A stretch of DNA of 64,000 nt, taken from contig JANUWI010000010.1 in assembly GCA_025504975.1 (NCBI GenBank), positions 434,001 to 498,000 on the forward strand, written 5' to 3'. Under the pieces are notes generated by a model. It was given only the letters and a program-made list of their open reading frames with translations, was not told the origin of the DNA and ran no database searches. The DNA is from Plenodomus lindquistii (taxonomy: Eukaryota > Ascomycota > Dothideomycetes > Pleosporales > Leptosphaeriaceae). Positions within the stretch are counted from its first letter, which is position 1. Each line of letters opens with the position of its first letter. Below are positions 43,432 through 55,265 of this stretch, piece after piece. The position numbers were made by a program, and so were the translations under genes.

Positions 43432-44972
43432 GATGGACTATGTATTAATCTGAACGATTGACTGTATTAAGTGGTGTAGTAAAAAAGCGAATGTACTGTT
43501 TCGGTCACTTGTTCCTCGAGATGGATGGAGAGAGGAAAGAGAAGCCCAGCAGCGAGTCTTTATTGAGAACGTCAGTACATACATGCACTCCACAGCTCGT
43601 ATTGACCCCCATTAGTGTCGGCGTGCTCTCGTGTAACCAATCATTGCCTCGACGACAATGTCAGACTTGCGCAGGGTTGCAGCTTGCTCCTGAGGCTGAA
43701 GGAGGCGGGCTAGCTTCGGCGCTAAGGTCAATTCGTCGCACCGAACATGCAGCATGCTATCTGTCAACCGTCGTGTCGGCTGTCAAAAGAATCCGCGTCG
43801 CCCAATCTGTCCTATTCAACCTTGTTCATGCTGTGCGATTGCTAGGATACAGGAATGAAGTGCATGAAGAGCCACTGTTCCTCACGGAGAATCTTTTCGT
43901 CTTCGGCCCTGTCACTGACCGGACCCTCGGCATAGACCACACACATGCATATCCACATTTCAATGATCGCCAGGGCTGAGCAAAAGTGGAGAGTTGTTCT
44001 CTGTGCTCTGTGCAGGAACGAGAAGCAAGTGGGCCCAGAACCCGGCAGGCGAAGCTTGCAATAGCCTTTGCCAGTCTCTCGCTTGCCGTTCTCTCATCCC
44101 TAAAAACCACGACCACCACGAACATACTAACAGTCCATCTCCAACTAAGTTAACCACCATCAGCATCGCCCACTCCAAGCCCACACTCCCGGAAATTGCA
44201 ACACCGCCCTCAGCGGCTCGCTCGCTACCAAAATCCAGCATAGCGTAACAGCCGAAATAAGCACTACAGCCAAGCGACTCGCCGTAAACTAGCCCGTGCG
44301 CATATTCCCTTTGCCCCCTTTTTGCTCGTAATCTCGCGGCCGCAAAAGCTTTGCGGCGTTAGTTCTAGCTTGCGCGCGGGAACAAAAGGCAACGGCGCTG
44401 AATTCAAGCAATCGAGCGACGGGCTGGGCAACGCTCGAAATAGAGCTTTTCTTCTTAGGACGAGGGGGTTGGACTTGTTGGAAGGGTAAGTGGATGGGAC
44501 GAGGGAATTAGCGCATGAAGACGAGTCAACCAGGTTCGTGTTTGTGGGATCTATTTGTGGGGGAGTGACGTTTTGCAGTGGTTGGTCTTGTGATGGTGAT
44601 TATGCATTACGGATATCTACATATAGGTAGGGAGACCTTTTTTTGGTCTTGACAGGTGATATGTACATGGATACTACAAGATGTAGCGTTTTTGAATGGT
44701 GTTACGGTACAAGTTCCGGAAAGCTGGAAATCGCGCTTGGTGATGTACAGTTGAATAGGTAATGATGAGGCATGCGAATGTGTAGATTAAAAGTCGATCG
44801 TGGATAACGCGCACTCTCGCGAATGGCGGAGCGCGCACGTTGGCAATAAACGATCTGTCGTAAATGTCGAATCGATCATCAATCTGCTAAGGCGAACTCT
44901 TCGCATCTGCAATCGGTACAGTATCTTACAACAACGGTCGTCGCGTTGCATCCTGGGGAGCAGGCTGCAGTC
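43432..44972. other. Intergenic, no supported gene
   Basis: 1.5 kb between the chitin-binding gene start and the WDR59-like gene stop. It should hold the promoter of the former and the 3' UTR of the latter. Open frames around 43826-44248 on both strands overlap and show no motif. Confidence 0.4.
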
Positions 44973-47900
44973 TCAGTAGTAGCTCAGACCTGAAGCTCTG
45001 GGCTTCTTCTTCGTCTTCTTCTTCTTCCTATCTCGACTTGGCGTTGGACTCGTATTCGCCGAGCTCCTTCCCGTCAATCTCTCCCTCCTCTTTTCCTCTC
45101 CTCGGTCCACCATCTTGCTTCCCGCACCGGTCATGAAGTCGCTGTATATGCTGTTCTCATACATACCAGGCGTAGGTGGTTGACTGTGCATGTGCATTGA
45201 TTCGCCGTCTTCTCCCCATGCGACGTGCTGGCCAGCAGCATTCGCAGCACGCACGTCGTCGAGGTAGGCTTCCATTCTGCTGCGTTCGTCGTTGTCTTCG
45301 AGTCCACAGCCGCAACCGCAACCGACTATGCACTCTCCCTCATCGGCCCCAATCTCATCGTCCATGCAATCAAAGTGTGCGACGTGGCCGCATGCGGGAC
45401 ACACAAAGACGCGACCTTGAACGCGGATCCAGCAAATTCCGCAGCTGTAGACTGGTTTCTTGGCATCTGATTTCGCAGTTGGAATGGTAGATGTGGCGGC
45501 GCGTGAGCGGCCGTCGCGCCAGGATGAGGTACCAGACACGTTTGATGTCCCTCGCGAGATGCTGGGTCTACTGTTTTTCGCCTGTTGGGATTGAAGCTTG
45601 TCTCGACTTGGCGAGCTACCTAGTCCTACGAGACTCTCTGCGAATTCCTTGGTTGGAGTCGGTGCTGGTATCGATAGCCGTAGATATTGTTCCGTAGAAA
45701 TCACCACATCTGGCGGAGGCGCAAAGGTCTCTGAAGGTAAGAAGGGCGAGGATCCTGGCTGGAACTCCTGTGCTTCCGGGTTAAACGAAAAATGTCGTAG
45801 AGACACCGCAGGCGAACGTCTCATCTGCGCTGTTGCCATCGGTGGAACATCCAACGTGGTCGAGGCTCTTGACAAGTGTCTCTGGACCACACTGTCTGGT
45901 TCCTCTTCGCCACCATTCTTGAGAGCCAGATACATTGAGCCTGCCCTTGAACCAGAGCGAGCTTGCTCTGGGTGGAAATACGATACTAGACCATTAAACT
46001 TCAACACCTCTGCTCTCTGGCTGATAAATCCCCAGCAGCTGAGCATGTCTGCATACTGTTCTCGCCAAGCACGGTACAACCAATCTTTGCTCAGATCCAG
46101 CAATGGCTTGCTTACACACGCCTCGTCGTCGAACTGATCTTGATTTTTCAGCGTAACCTTGATCGAGCTGTTGGCATTGCCACCGCGAGGCGTGCCAGGT
46201 GCGGTGTACTCGGATACCCTGTCGTAGCTGTTGCCGTCTTCATTGACCTTTTCGTAATCTGAATCCGAGTCGTAAATATAATCCACATTGACCTGCTCTG
46301 TTTGACCGAAACTTGCTCGTTTGCCATGTTTGGACCGTGCTGGTGCTAGACTGTTCCTGTCTTGATTCTCGCTTCCGTAAAATGTGGTGGTTCCCCAGGT
46401 GACTCCGCTCGTAGGGGCAGACGTAGAGAGGTCTTCCATCCGTGCCTTTACGGGCGGTGAGGAAGACATGGCGTTTGCGAAGGGTCGTGACAAGGCGGCC
46501 ACTGCGCTGGCAAAGTTGGCTGTGGAACTTCGCTTGAGACCACTGTGGCTCTGTTCTGGCGACGTCGAGTACGGAGTGTGACCAACGGTTTGCGCGCTTC
46601 GCATCGTCGACGCCCTCGAAAGGGCAGGCGGTGTGTTGCCTGTAGAAAATGGTGTTATGGGTTCCGAGTTAATGGTGTCGCTACCCCAGGGCCCGTTCGA
46701 ACTGCCGTGACTGCCGTAAGTATCTACGTTCTTTGATAATCGGTGCCATCCAAACTCGTTGGCTGGTGTTGCTAAACGCGAGTAAGCAGGCGTGGACGGG
46801 ACAGAGATGGACGGTCGGAATAGACTCCATGCAGCATCGGCCGAAGAAAAGTAATCTAATGAGAATGCCGGTGCCTCCATCGACATGGGAAGCTGGGATT
46901 GTCGTATCTTGGCCATGGCCGCAGTCACACCTTCACGTGCAGCAGGCTCTGCAAATACACAAGACAACATAGCAAGCATCTGAGTATCGGCAAGGCGTTC
47001 AAAGTGGTCAAATAAAGCAGGGATGAGCCAGGTCACAACGGTATGGTCTCCCCACTTGATTCTTCCTTTCAGTTTGGGATTGATCACGGTGTCTGCCTCG
47101 TCGAAGTGAAGGTCCAGGCCACTATCTTTACGTTTGATTCTCACAAGGGCTCTCCGGGCAAGGACAAGGACCTGGTCTCTCCGGTGCTGTTGGGGTAGTA
47201 TCTCCAATGGTACTTCATTATTCAAGATCAGTTTGCAGAGCATCCAGATATCCGCCAGATCGGCAAAACCATGTTTCCTCGCAACTCCAGAATTATGTTC
47301 GCATACCAGGGGTCCAGGACCAAAAATCCGGTACTCCTCCGCCAGGACACGTTTGCTGGGTATCAAATCATCCACCGCCGACTGCAAAACAGACACGATG
47401 GACCTTGTCTTGGGCAGCTGTTTACCAGCACCAGTCGAGGAAGGCAAAGAATTCCGCGATTGAAACCTTGAGGCTGCCTTCTGCCATGCCAGAGGAGGCT
47501 GAAAGTTGCCAATGTGCGCGTTCGCGTCGTGGTTGATGCCTGATGAAGAAGAGGGTGAAGAAGATCCTTCCCATGAATCGGTGGAAGATGTTGAAGAGTC
47601 GTTGTCAGAGTCGTCAGCTCGTTGGGCAGTCAGCCGGCCAAAAGAGTCGAAAATGTCATTCTTGTTGGGGCCGTGACGAATGTTCCTAGAAATCTGGAAT
47701 GGAAACGTTTCCAAGCCTGGCGCAGATTTCGTCGACGGTATTCTTGCGAGCACGAGGGATCCAGAGACCGAGAATCGTACAGTACACTGGATGGGAAGAG
47801 GAACGTTAGCATTTGTGTGAGAAGATTGCATAACATCATTAGTGAACTCGCCCTCATGCTCGTCATCCTCGCTGGAACTCTCTCCTGGCAGCGGTCCTAA

Positions 47901-49820
47901 GTCCTCCAAAAGGTGGTTGTCCTCGACCAAATTCAGACTGTCGTCTAGTCCGCGTTCTCCAAGGGCGTAAGAAAGTATGGCCTCTAGAGCTTCCCGCTCC
48001 TGCGCTGCACACGTGTTGGCGATTTGGTTCATGTTGTCCATGAGGTCGTCCTGGTTCTCCCGGCTGATAGAGGCTGTGGTTCTCTCGAATTCAATCTCCA
48101 AAGGGGTCCTGATCCTGGTAGGTAGCGCGCCCGGCTGCTGTTGCTCGATCTTTTTGGGATAGCCAGCTGGAAACTTGATAGTGAAGCGTAGGAAGACGAG
48201 CTTGAGATCCTCAGTATTGATGTCATATTCGCCCCAAGGACCACTGAACGAGATGGTTATACGTCTTCCAGGAACGTCAATATGCTCGAACGTGATCTTC
48301 TTGTACTTGTTACCAACATATGCTATCTCAGCGCCGAGATCGTTTTGCTCTTGGTACGGGTACTTCTCCTCGCGGTCGTACTGATTTGGCCGAGCATGAA
48401 AGTCGTTGACGTCCTTGTGCCGGTCGCCAAACTTGACGCCGTCCATCCATGTGATGTGTGTGACGACGCGGGGATTGTTGCGACGAATCGGCTGCGCTGT
48501 CATGGTCTCCCGTGGGAGTGTTTCGACGGTGACTCGTGGATGGGTTCGGCCTTCAGATCTTGACGTATATATATCCTCGTTGAGAGTATAGTTCTGGAGC
48601 AGCGTAGACAGGTTGCCTTTCCGCTGGTGACGAGGCGGGCCAAATTGGTCTCGGGTGACTGCAGGCGTAGAAGGCACCGGGCCGTCACGGTAGGAGACAT
48701 AGCGAGCATCTTTACGGGTACTACTCGGCTGCTCGAGCAGGGATTCACCCTTGCGGAAGCCTACAGCCCTGTCGAGCAGCTCAGGCGAAAGTCGGTGGAG
48801 ATGCAGGTGCTTGTCAGTACCCCAAGACACAAGCTGGAAATCGCGATTGTCAAGTCCGTCGTCTGTGGACCCGCGTGTGCGCCACAGAAACTCGCGCGCT
48901 TGGGCATCGGGCTCATGGCCTCGAAACTCGTGCGCAGGATCGGCAGAGAAGGTTGATGGATCGCTATCGTTGACGTGCTTGTACAACCACAGACTTGAGT
49001 TACCGCGTTGGGGCATTGCCAAAATACCAGCAGGGAAGGGGGTATGGCGGGCCCTCCATACAGGATAATGGGTATTGATGACTCGGCGAGGGGTTTGAAC
49101 GTTAGTGTTCACGCCCACATCGCTCCACAACTTGATGGTCATGTCGAGGGAACAAGTCATGATCTTTTTGGGGTCATTGCGATTCCAGTCAATGCCATAG
49201 ATCTTGGTGCTGTGGGCAGGGATGGTCGAAAGCGGGGTGGCACCGCGACGAATGTCCCAAATGTGGAGGTACCTATCATGAGCACTGGCAATAATCTTGT
49301 CATTTTGACGATTCCACTTGACCTGCGTCGCGCCTGCTGTGAAGTCGGCGAGCTTCAAGGGGGCTTGACGCTTTCGAAGGTCGTGCACAACCACGAAAGT
49401 GTCTACACTACAAGTAGCGAGAATGTCAGGATGGTGTGCAGAGAAGTTGATATCAGTGATGGTTCTGGTGTGAGTTTCGAGTTTACGCTCAATGGGGGCC
49501 TTTTTGTTGTTGTAGGGCATGTTGAGATTGTAGATGAGAGCAGAATGGTTCTGTGCTGAGGCGATCCATTCGGCGCGAGAAGAGAAGGGCGACCATTGCA
49601 CATCAGCTACGTCCCATGTTGACGGGCTGGGAATGAACAGCGGCAGAGAGTAGGGGTAGTCGAGATCAATGATGCGCAGGCCATTTTTGCTTGCGAGGAC
49701 TACATCGCGTCCAGCTGGGCTGATGCTTGCAGAGCCAATCTCATCGTTGACGGCGATTGAGAGGCTGCGGTCAAAGGTGGGACTCTCAAAAGCCGACGAT
49801 GGGCCTTGTGCGGCGGCCAT
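44973..49820 (-). CDS. MTC5: SEA/GATOR2 complex subunit, WDR59/Mtc5 type
   Basis: One uninterrupted exon of 1,615 residues. Start MAAAQGPSSAFESP at 49820; the frame is open a little further upstream but has only a GTG. The N-terminal WD40 propeller spans about residues 30-350 (repeat ends such as IYGIDWNRNDPKKIMTCSLD and IKLWSDV). An RWD domain follows (RRITISFSGPWGEYDI through QREALEAILSYALGERGL), the feature that separates Sea3/WDR59 from Sea2 and Sea4. Long Ser/Thr-rich disordered stretches come next, then a C-terminal zinc RING (CGICWIRVQGRVFVCPACGHVAHFDC). The complex acts at the vacuole upstream of TORC1 in amino-acid sensing. The tail is a basic Lys run. Confidence 0.92.
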   Translation of the reverse strand: MAAAQGPSSAFESPTFDRSLSIAVNDEIGSASISPAGRDVVLASKNGLRIIDLDYPYSLPLFIPSPSTWDVADVQWSPFSSRAEWIASAQNHSALIYNLNMPYNNKKAPIERKLETHTRTITDINFSAHHPDILATCSVDTFVVVHDLRKRQAPLKLADFTAGATQVKWNRQNDKIIASAHDRYLHIWDIRRGATPLSTIPAHSTKIYGIDWNRNDPKKIMTCSLDMTIKLWSDVGVNTNVQTPRRVINTHYPVWRARHTPFPAGILAMPQRGNSSLWLYKHVNDSDPSTFSADPAHEFRGHEPDAQAREFLWRTRGSTDDGLDNRDFQLVSWGTDKHLHLHRLSPELLDRAVGFRKGESLLEQPSSTRKDARYVSYRDGPVPSTPAVTRDQFGPPRHQRKGNLSTLLQNYTLNEDIYTSRSEGRTHPRVTVETLPRETMTAQPIRRNNPRVVTHITWMDGVKFGDRHKDVNDFHARPNQYDREEKYPYQEQNDLGAEIAYVGNKYKKITFEHIDVPGRRITISFSGPWGEYDINTEDLKLVFLRFTIKFPAGYPKKIEQQQPGALPTRIRTPLEIEFERTTASISRENQDDLMDNMNQIANTCAAQEREALEAILSYALGERGLDDSLNLVEDNHLLEDLGPLPGESSSEDDEHEGEFTNDVMQSSHTNANVPLPIQCTVRFSVSGSLVLARIPSTKSAPGLETFPFQISRNIRHGPNKNDIFDSFGRLTAQRADDSDNDSSTSSTDSWEGSSSPSSSSGINHDANAHIGNFQPPLAWQKAASRFQSRNSLPSSTGAGKQLPKTRSIVSVLQSAVDDLIPSKRVLAEEYRIFGPGPLVCEHNSGVARKHGFADLADIWMLCKLILNNEVPLEILPQQHRRDQVLVLARRALVRIKRKDSGLDLHFDEADTVINPKLKGRIKWGDHTVVTWLIPALFDHFERLADTQMLAMLSCVFAEPAAREGVTAAMAKIRQSQLPMSMEAPAFSLDYFSSADAAWSLFRPSISVPSTPAYSRLATPANEFGWHRLSKNVDTYGSHGSSNGPWGSDTINSEPITPFSTGNTPPALSRASTMRSAQTVGHTPYSTSPEQSHSGLKRSSTANFASAVAALSRPFANAMSSSPPVKARMEDLSTSAPTSGVTWGTTTFYGSENQDRNSLAPARSKHGKRASFGQTEQVNVDYIYDSDSDYEKVNEDGNSYDRVSEYTAPGTPRGGNANSSIKVTLKNQDQFDDEACVSKPLLDLSKDWLYRAWREQYADMLSCWGFISQRAEVLKFNGLVSYFHPEQARSGSRAGSMYLALKNGGEEEPDSVVQRHLSRASTTLDVPPMATAQMRRSPAVSLRHFSFNPEAQEFQPGSSPFLPSETFAPPPDVVISTEQYLRLSIPAPTPTKEFAESLVGLGSSPSRDKLQSQQAKNSRPSISRGTSNVSGTSSWRDGRSRAATSTIPTAKSDAKKPVYSCGICWIRVQGRVFVCPACGHVAHFDCMDDEIGADEGECIVGCGCGCGLEDNDERSRMEAYLDDVRAANAAGQHVAWGEDGESMHMHSQPPTPGMYENSIYSDFMTGAGSKMVDRGEEKRRERLTGRSSANTSPTPSRDRKKKKTKKKPRASGLSYY

Positions 49821-50201
49821 CGTGGGCGCGGTGGTGGTGTTGTTGTGTTGTGTTGTGTTGTGTTGTGTTGTGCTGTGGATGTCTTGGTGGAGCGAGCTTG
49901 GGCCGGGGAGGGTGATTATGTGATGGAGCTCCTGCCGCCTTTGCCCCACGCCGGCCACAGCCCTGCCAGGCCCCTCATTGCGGCATATGCCGTCTGTGTG
50001 TCATGCCCAAGTTCCAACGCTTGCCTGGCCATGTCCATACGAACATAGTGCGCCTGGCTTCGTCATCCGAGTAGTATTCACAACCACTACAACCACCACC
50101 ACCATAAACGTGCTGCCCCAGAGCCCCTTAACCAGACACACATCGCGCCGCCAGGCTGCATCTACACACACTTGTGCTGTCCCCACCATCGCCGGCACAC
50201 G
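49821..50201. promoter_or_regulatory. Divergent promoter MTC5 / UBC13
   Basis: 381 bp between two divergent housekeeping genes. It includes the TGTTG repeat on the left and CACAAC/CACCACC-rich sequence on the right. Confidence 0.45.
49841..49875. repeat. (TGTTG)n short tandem repeat
   Basis: Six perfect TGTTG units plus one variant, starting 21 bp upstream of the MTC5 start codon. On the transcribed minus strand it reads CAACA repeats, so it is probably in the 5' UTR as an unstructured leader. Confidence 0.85.
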
Positions 50202-50815
50202 ATGGCCCTGCCTAAGCGCATCATCAAGGAGACGGAGAGGCTGGTCAAGGAGCCGTAGGTATCGCCTTGCTTGCTGTTGCTGCGTGGAACAGTCTCCTGA
50301 CATGGCGGTGCCACCCAGGGTTCAGGGCATCTCGGCAACGCCTCACGACGACAACCTGCGCTACTTTGATGTCACCATCGACGGCCCCTCACAGTCGCCA
50401 TACGAGGGTATGCGCAGCCCAAGCGGCATACTGCGCACTCTGGCTGACACGTGCACAGGCGGCTGCTTCAAGCTCGAGCTCTTCCTTCCCGACGACTACC
50501 CCATGACGCCGCCCAAGGTCCGCTTCCTCACCAAGATCTACCACCCCAACATCGACAGGCTGGGCCGCATCTGTCTGGATGTGCTCAAGAGTAAGTCGGG
50601 GCCCCTCGCTGTGCCTTTGGCTCCGAGTAACAGGACTAGGCAACTGGTCGCCTGCGCTGCAGATCCGCACCATTCTCCTTTCTATCCAGGCTCTCCTCGG
50701 CGCACCGAACCCGGACGACCCTCTGGCAAACGACGTTGCCCAGGCTTGGAAGGAAAATCAGGCACAGGCAATCAAGACCGCCCAGGAATGGACACAGCAG
50801 TATGCGAAGCCTTGA
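50202..50815 (+). CDS. UBC13: Ubiquitin-conjugating enzyme E2 Ubc13
   Basis: Four exons (50202-50254, 50319-50407, 50459-50590, 50640-50815) with introns of 64, 51 and 49 nt give 149 residues, the normal size. The spliced sequence follows Ubc13/UBE2N closely: PKRIIKETERLVKEP, YFDVTIDGPSQSPYEGG, LPDDYPMTPPKVRF, HPNIDRLGRICLDVLK and NWSPALQIRTILLSIQALLG. The catalytic cysteine is Cys86. With an Mms2-type partner it builds Lys63-linked ubiquitin chains in DNA-damage tolerance. Without splicing the frame would run through a false extended ORF to 51066. Confidence 0.96.
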
Positions 50816-52558
50816 ATCTGGCCATGCAGGACATCGGCCGCTTCGGCGCCATCAGAGGACCCCCCTATGTATCTGCCTTTAAAGGACACGGGCAACTGCA
50901 ATTTCTGGAGCCTGTACTCCCCTTGTATAGACCTGACCTACTGAATGCACGGGACAGCCCGGAGTTGGGCGGACGATCTGGCGTACTTGACGGCGAGATA
51001 TCCCCAGCAGAGGTGCACTTTGGCATCCCCGGATCTGGATCAGGATCAGGCCAGCACCATAGATGAAAATGATTGATGACTCTGACTGCCCATGTCTCCG
51101 TGTTCCTTACAGCTTCGCGTATCTTATTTCCTGGTCCTTGTCATGGTGAAGTTCGCTTGTCTGAGCACCGAAAGAGCTGGTCATTATTTCCGTACTCATC
51201 TTGGTCCACTTTCGAGCAGACTCACTGACTCCTATGTATAACCATTTCAGGATACTGACATTGCAGACAAACGTCTGCAGCTTGTTTCTGCGGAAATTCT
51301 CCAAGTGTTCGCGCGGATGCTGCGTATCTGAACCAAGGGGGGCAAGCCGCCGGCGGGTAAGTTTGGCAGACAGCCGTCTCTGCAACACCACAACACCCAC
51401 CAGCTTCTTACCCCCACAGCGGCGCCCACACCCTCAGCCTAAGATGAGTCAAGCCTTGCCAATGAACTGAGGATGTGCTGATCTGATTGCAGAGACGGTT
51501 CTCATTCAGGGAGGCCACGCAGCCGTATGATTGCGCTGCGTCCTACACTACGCTAGCTCAGATCGAGGTACTGCTCATGGTAATAGGTCCCATGTGTGCC
51601 TGCACAACTTGAAGGTACTTACAACAGTCTCAGGAAAGCTGCATCATGCGTTCGCGGAGCTCAGAATACGGCTGCTAGTCTCTGTGTTGCTCTATAGACT
51701 GCAACGACGAGATTGCCGCGGGGATGTGGGCACAGCTTATACTACCACCACACCAAGACGACAGACTCGGCACAGCAACCTCAAGCATCTTATGGCGTCT
51801 ATGCGCCACTTTCGACTGCTTCCAGCTCTGTCTGCTTCTCTGACAGGTGACCTTGGGCGATCGAGCAGCATGGGCAAAGCGCTCCTTCCACATGTCGCAG
51901 ACGCGGAGCACATTTTGGGCCCCCGCCATCGACAGCAACGCAGCTCACCACCACGACAGAGCAAGTCAGGCGACGATCTGTTGCTTCAGGTATGGCTTCA
52001 GGAGCTACTCAGAGTGCTAACAACACCTTCATTGCGGGCAGAAGCATACATCGCATACCCCTCGTTGGCTGCAAGGCACGGTCGACATCGATACCCCTCA
52101 CCGTCCACCACGTCCAAGTACAGCGGTTCCAACAGCACATATGAATGCTCGTCTATTCTCGAGCGGCGGCCACCACCTAGTTCGGGTAGAGGTTAGGAAC
52201 TTGAACGTTGGATGCCGGCGAGCCATATACAGAATATACGAGCTCTGTGCTTACCGACACGACGGCAGAATAACCCAGACGGACACCTTGTTCGAGAAGA
52301 TACGACACAAGGCCATGCCGCTTGGCTGCTGAAGACCCTTGGGTGACCGAATTTCCAGAGACTGTGTGGGTCTGGTAGATCCAACGATGGATGCAAGAGA
52401 TGGCGAATACAGTGTGAAGACGCTATAACGTTGGAATTGGCGAAGATTCTATGACGTCCCAGAGACTCATACAGATCTGTGCCCGCCAGGTACTAAGGCC
52501 GATATCACTTACGCTTGCTCTCGGTGTACAGCAAACTCAAGAGACATCTTCGGCTGGT

Positions 52559-52742
52559 CCTGCCAAACGACTTGACTCTGCGGTTGCCACGAAGAGAGGC
52601 TATATCTTACACACGTTGATGCAGGACTTCTTGCTTCTTCAGACGATCCTGCCCAACGACTCGACTCTACGGTCTCACGAAGATCGACTAATGTCTACAC
52701 ACGTCGATACAACGCTGCGTCATGCCGGACTTGCTGCTTCTT
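52559..52742 (+). repeat. Diverged direct duplication
   Basis: Two adjacent copies (52559-52638 and 52648-52742) share cctgcc(a/c)aacgact(t/c)gactct at the start, acacacgt(t/c)gat in the middle and ggacttcttgcttctt / ggacttgctgcttctt at the end. The second copy has about 15 extra bases. Confidence 0.65.
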
Positions 52743-53032
52743 GCTGATGTGACAAAGTACTGCAAGATGCTCTCGTATACCCACGGCTCTAATGGTATTC
52801 GGGCATCTATATACTGTGCAACGAACTTGCAAAAGTCGGAGCACAGTCAGAGTCACCGCGCTGCGCCAGGTGTGTGTCTTAGACTTTTACAGGTCCAACA
52901 GCGCGGTACAACGTTCGCTGCTCAAATGAGATTTGATCAGAGCCCCTCAGTCGTACTGGGGCGAGAGATGATGTCCGAAGACCATCTGGGCAGATGAAGA
53001 TCGCAGTTAGCGGATCGATAATGCGACGAAGG

Positions 53033-53797
53033 TTATGAATACCTCGTCATCGAGAGTGGTACGAGGTGGATCCGCGTGCCACGAGCCCACGCTTTGCCGG
53101 AGCAGATCATCCCTCGATCGTTCGATGAACGCGACGTCAAAGATTCATCCCGATCTCTCTGCACAAGATCTGAAGAATCAGCCTGAAACGCGCACGCCTG
53201 AGAAGGAAGTTTGCACCAATACCACTACAACAGTACCGAGGTTGTAGCCCTCTTTGCGACGATGTCGTCAAGCCGTAGGGTCTCGGTCGCAACGAGAAGA
53301 GATCCAATCTCCAAAGACCCCCTTCGACGGCTGGTCGTCTTCTTCTTGGTAGCCTTGGAGAGTTCAGAGCCTGCCATCGTGGAAGTCCACGACTTTTCCA
53401 AGTCATCGCAGGGCTCCAAGACCTCCACAAGCGTCTGTGCTGGGTTGAATCCACGATTCGGTCCGAGCGGGACTTCACTTCAGCACTTCGTCTCATCCTA
53501 GTCGACATGACATGGTCAATCTCGACTGACAATGCCTGCTACAACGACATGCAAGTACCCTTTCTTGCCAACACGGCTCTCTGCATACTCCCACAAAGTT
53601 GTTCCTAGCTCTTTCGAATCCTGCTCTTGCCACGCCGTCTGGTCTTCCACAAGTCAATGTCCTGCCGCCGCCTTGTGTTCCTTCCCCGCAAAGCAATCGC
53701 AGAAGCGTGCAAAGTCTCGTCGCTGTATGCGCAGGCCATCTGAGCATCGCCACGAGTCGATGAACGTTGAACATAGCCAGGATCCGGCCTCTGCCAT
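53033..53797 (-). pseudogene. Possible decayed coding frame, no family assigned
   Basis: One minus-strand frame from ATG 53797 to TAA 53033 holds 255 codons with five internal stops, fewer than chance would give. Long open stretches look protein-like, for example LVEDQTAWQEQDSKELG and SEVPLGPNRGFNPAQTLVEV. It may be a gene broken by substitutions, or a real gene with introns I could not resolve (a GTCAGT...CTGAAG segment of 53 nt spans three of the stops but changes frame). No homologue recognised. Confidence 0.3.
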
Positions 53798-55221
53798 GAC
53801 CGCACCTGTTCATGACGATGCATGAGACCCCTGGTTGTCTGTGGATAGCGAGCTTGCTGTCTTGACTGCGCAGGGCGACAGCGAATGCTACGAGGGCAGC
53901 CTTGTCATGCTTGTTGTTGCTGACAAGGAATCTTGACGCCTCCGAATCAGATTGCCGACGCCTTGGAGACCAAGAGGGCGCATAAATCTCCTTGTGTGTT
54001 GATAGCTCTTGTTGGTCTGGATGCTCCTCCAAGCGTATTCTCGTGGGTGTGTTTTGCTCGAGTGGCGCGAATGGTGGCCGTGGACGACGCACTCGATCAG
54101 CGTAACAGGTCGTCGCAAGCGACAGCGAAGAGCATCTGTGTGGCGTTGGATTAGCTGTCAACGTTGAGTGATGGCACGTTCTTGTGCCTTGCACAATGTT
54201 CAAAGTGGTGGTGGCGCGGGCGCCTGGTGCGGCGTTCCCGGAGGTGTATCAACCGCTCGTGAAGAGCCTCGTGCGAAGCACCCGTGGTTCTAGCACATGC
54301 CTGATCATACCCTCTGGTATTCTTGGCTACCCGCCTTTGAAATTACTCGGCTCCGCGGGCTGTGTTCATTGTCTCGCGCGGTTGATCTGAGGGTGTGCGC
54401 CGGTGTATGTGCGGGGCTTGCGCCAGGAGGGGGCCTTCCCAGCCAAAGGTCGCGCATCATGTGTGCCACCGGCGCAGAGGCAGATGGTTATCTTCGCCGT
54501 ATGTTGAAGCCCATCGAGAGTCTTGCAGTAAACTTGCAGTAAAGAGTTGGTATGGTAGCCCGAGGGGCGAGGGCCATGATGCATCGAGGTCCTGGTACTT
54601 GGTCGATCAAGTCCGCGCACAATGTGTCTTCGACAGTGTCGAGGTCATTGCTGTCGCGAGATGATTTCTGAAGGACTGCTCATCGTCGGCCACATGCTTT
54701 GAGAACTCTTGATGCTGCGGTCGTGGTGTTGTGGGTGTTGTTGTCGCAGGAGCTGCACTGGCGGGCCTCCGCCTTCCCCCAAGCCTGCCTCGCACAAGGA
54801 AACGGATACTCTTTATTGCACATCTACATGCATGAGGAGGATCACATTACCTGCCTCTGTACATGCCGAGTAGTTTAAGCGGTATCAGCTTGGGTGGTGG
54901 TGGTGGTGGTTGAGCGGGCGGTGGAGGAGAGGAGTCGGTCCAGCTCTACCAAAGGGCCTCCTTGCCCCCGCAGTACAGCCAAAGCCCTCCACCGTCCCAA
55001 GATACACTCCAAGATCCAGCCCCCCCGCATTACCCTCTAAACATCTACCTGTTTCCACAGCAATCTGTCCACGTCACCGCCGCACCCCTGCACAGACATT
55101 TACACGCAGTCCATGCGCCAGCCTGCCCCCACTAGTTCCCACACTATGACTATATATTGCAAAAGCTTTAGCCATATTCTCATAAACCGATCCAAAAGGG
55201 ATTCGAAGGGACAAATAGTCC

Positions 55222-55257
55222 AGTGGGAGCTATGTACCGCCACCAGGTACAACCACT
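55222..55257. repeat. Hairpin 1 of a tandem pair
   Basis: Outer stem agtgg/ccact, asymmetric internal loop gagctat/aa, inner stem gtacc/ggtac, terminal loop gccacca. Same architecture as hairpin 2 at 55266-55319. Confidence 0.75.
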
Positions 55258-55265
55258 TACAACCC

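Noticed and set aside
49978..51066. A 362-codon plus-strand frame covering UBC13
   Set aside because: It reads through UBC13 introns and past the true stop; only the spliced four-exon model reproduces the E2 fold throughout.
51531..52196. A 221-codon plus-strand open frame
   Set aside because: Starts at TTG, has no motif and no plausible upstream exon; its length alone is weak evidence in GC-balanced DNA.
53493..54203. A 236-codon minus-strand open frame
   Set aside because: Arg/Cys/His-rich composition typical of an out-of-frame reading, and it competes with the more protein-like frame at 53033-53797.
55190..55215. TTCGAATCC string on the minus strand resembling a tRNA B box
   Set aside because: The flanking bases do not form a T-stem, and no acceptor or anticodon arm can be drawn.
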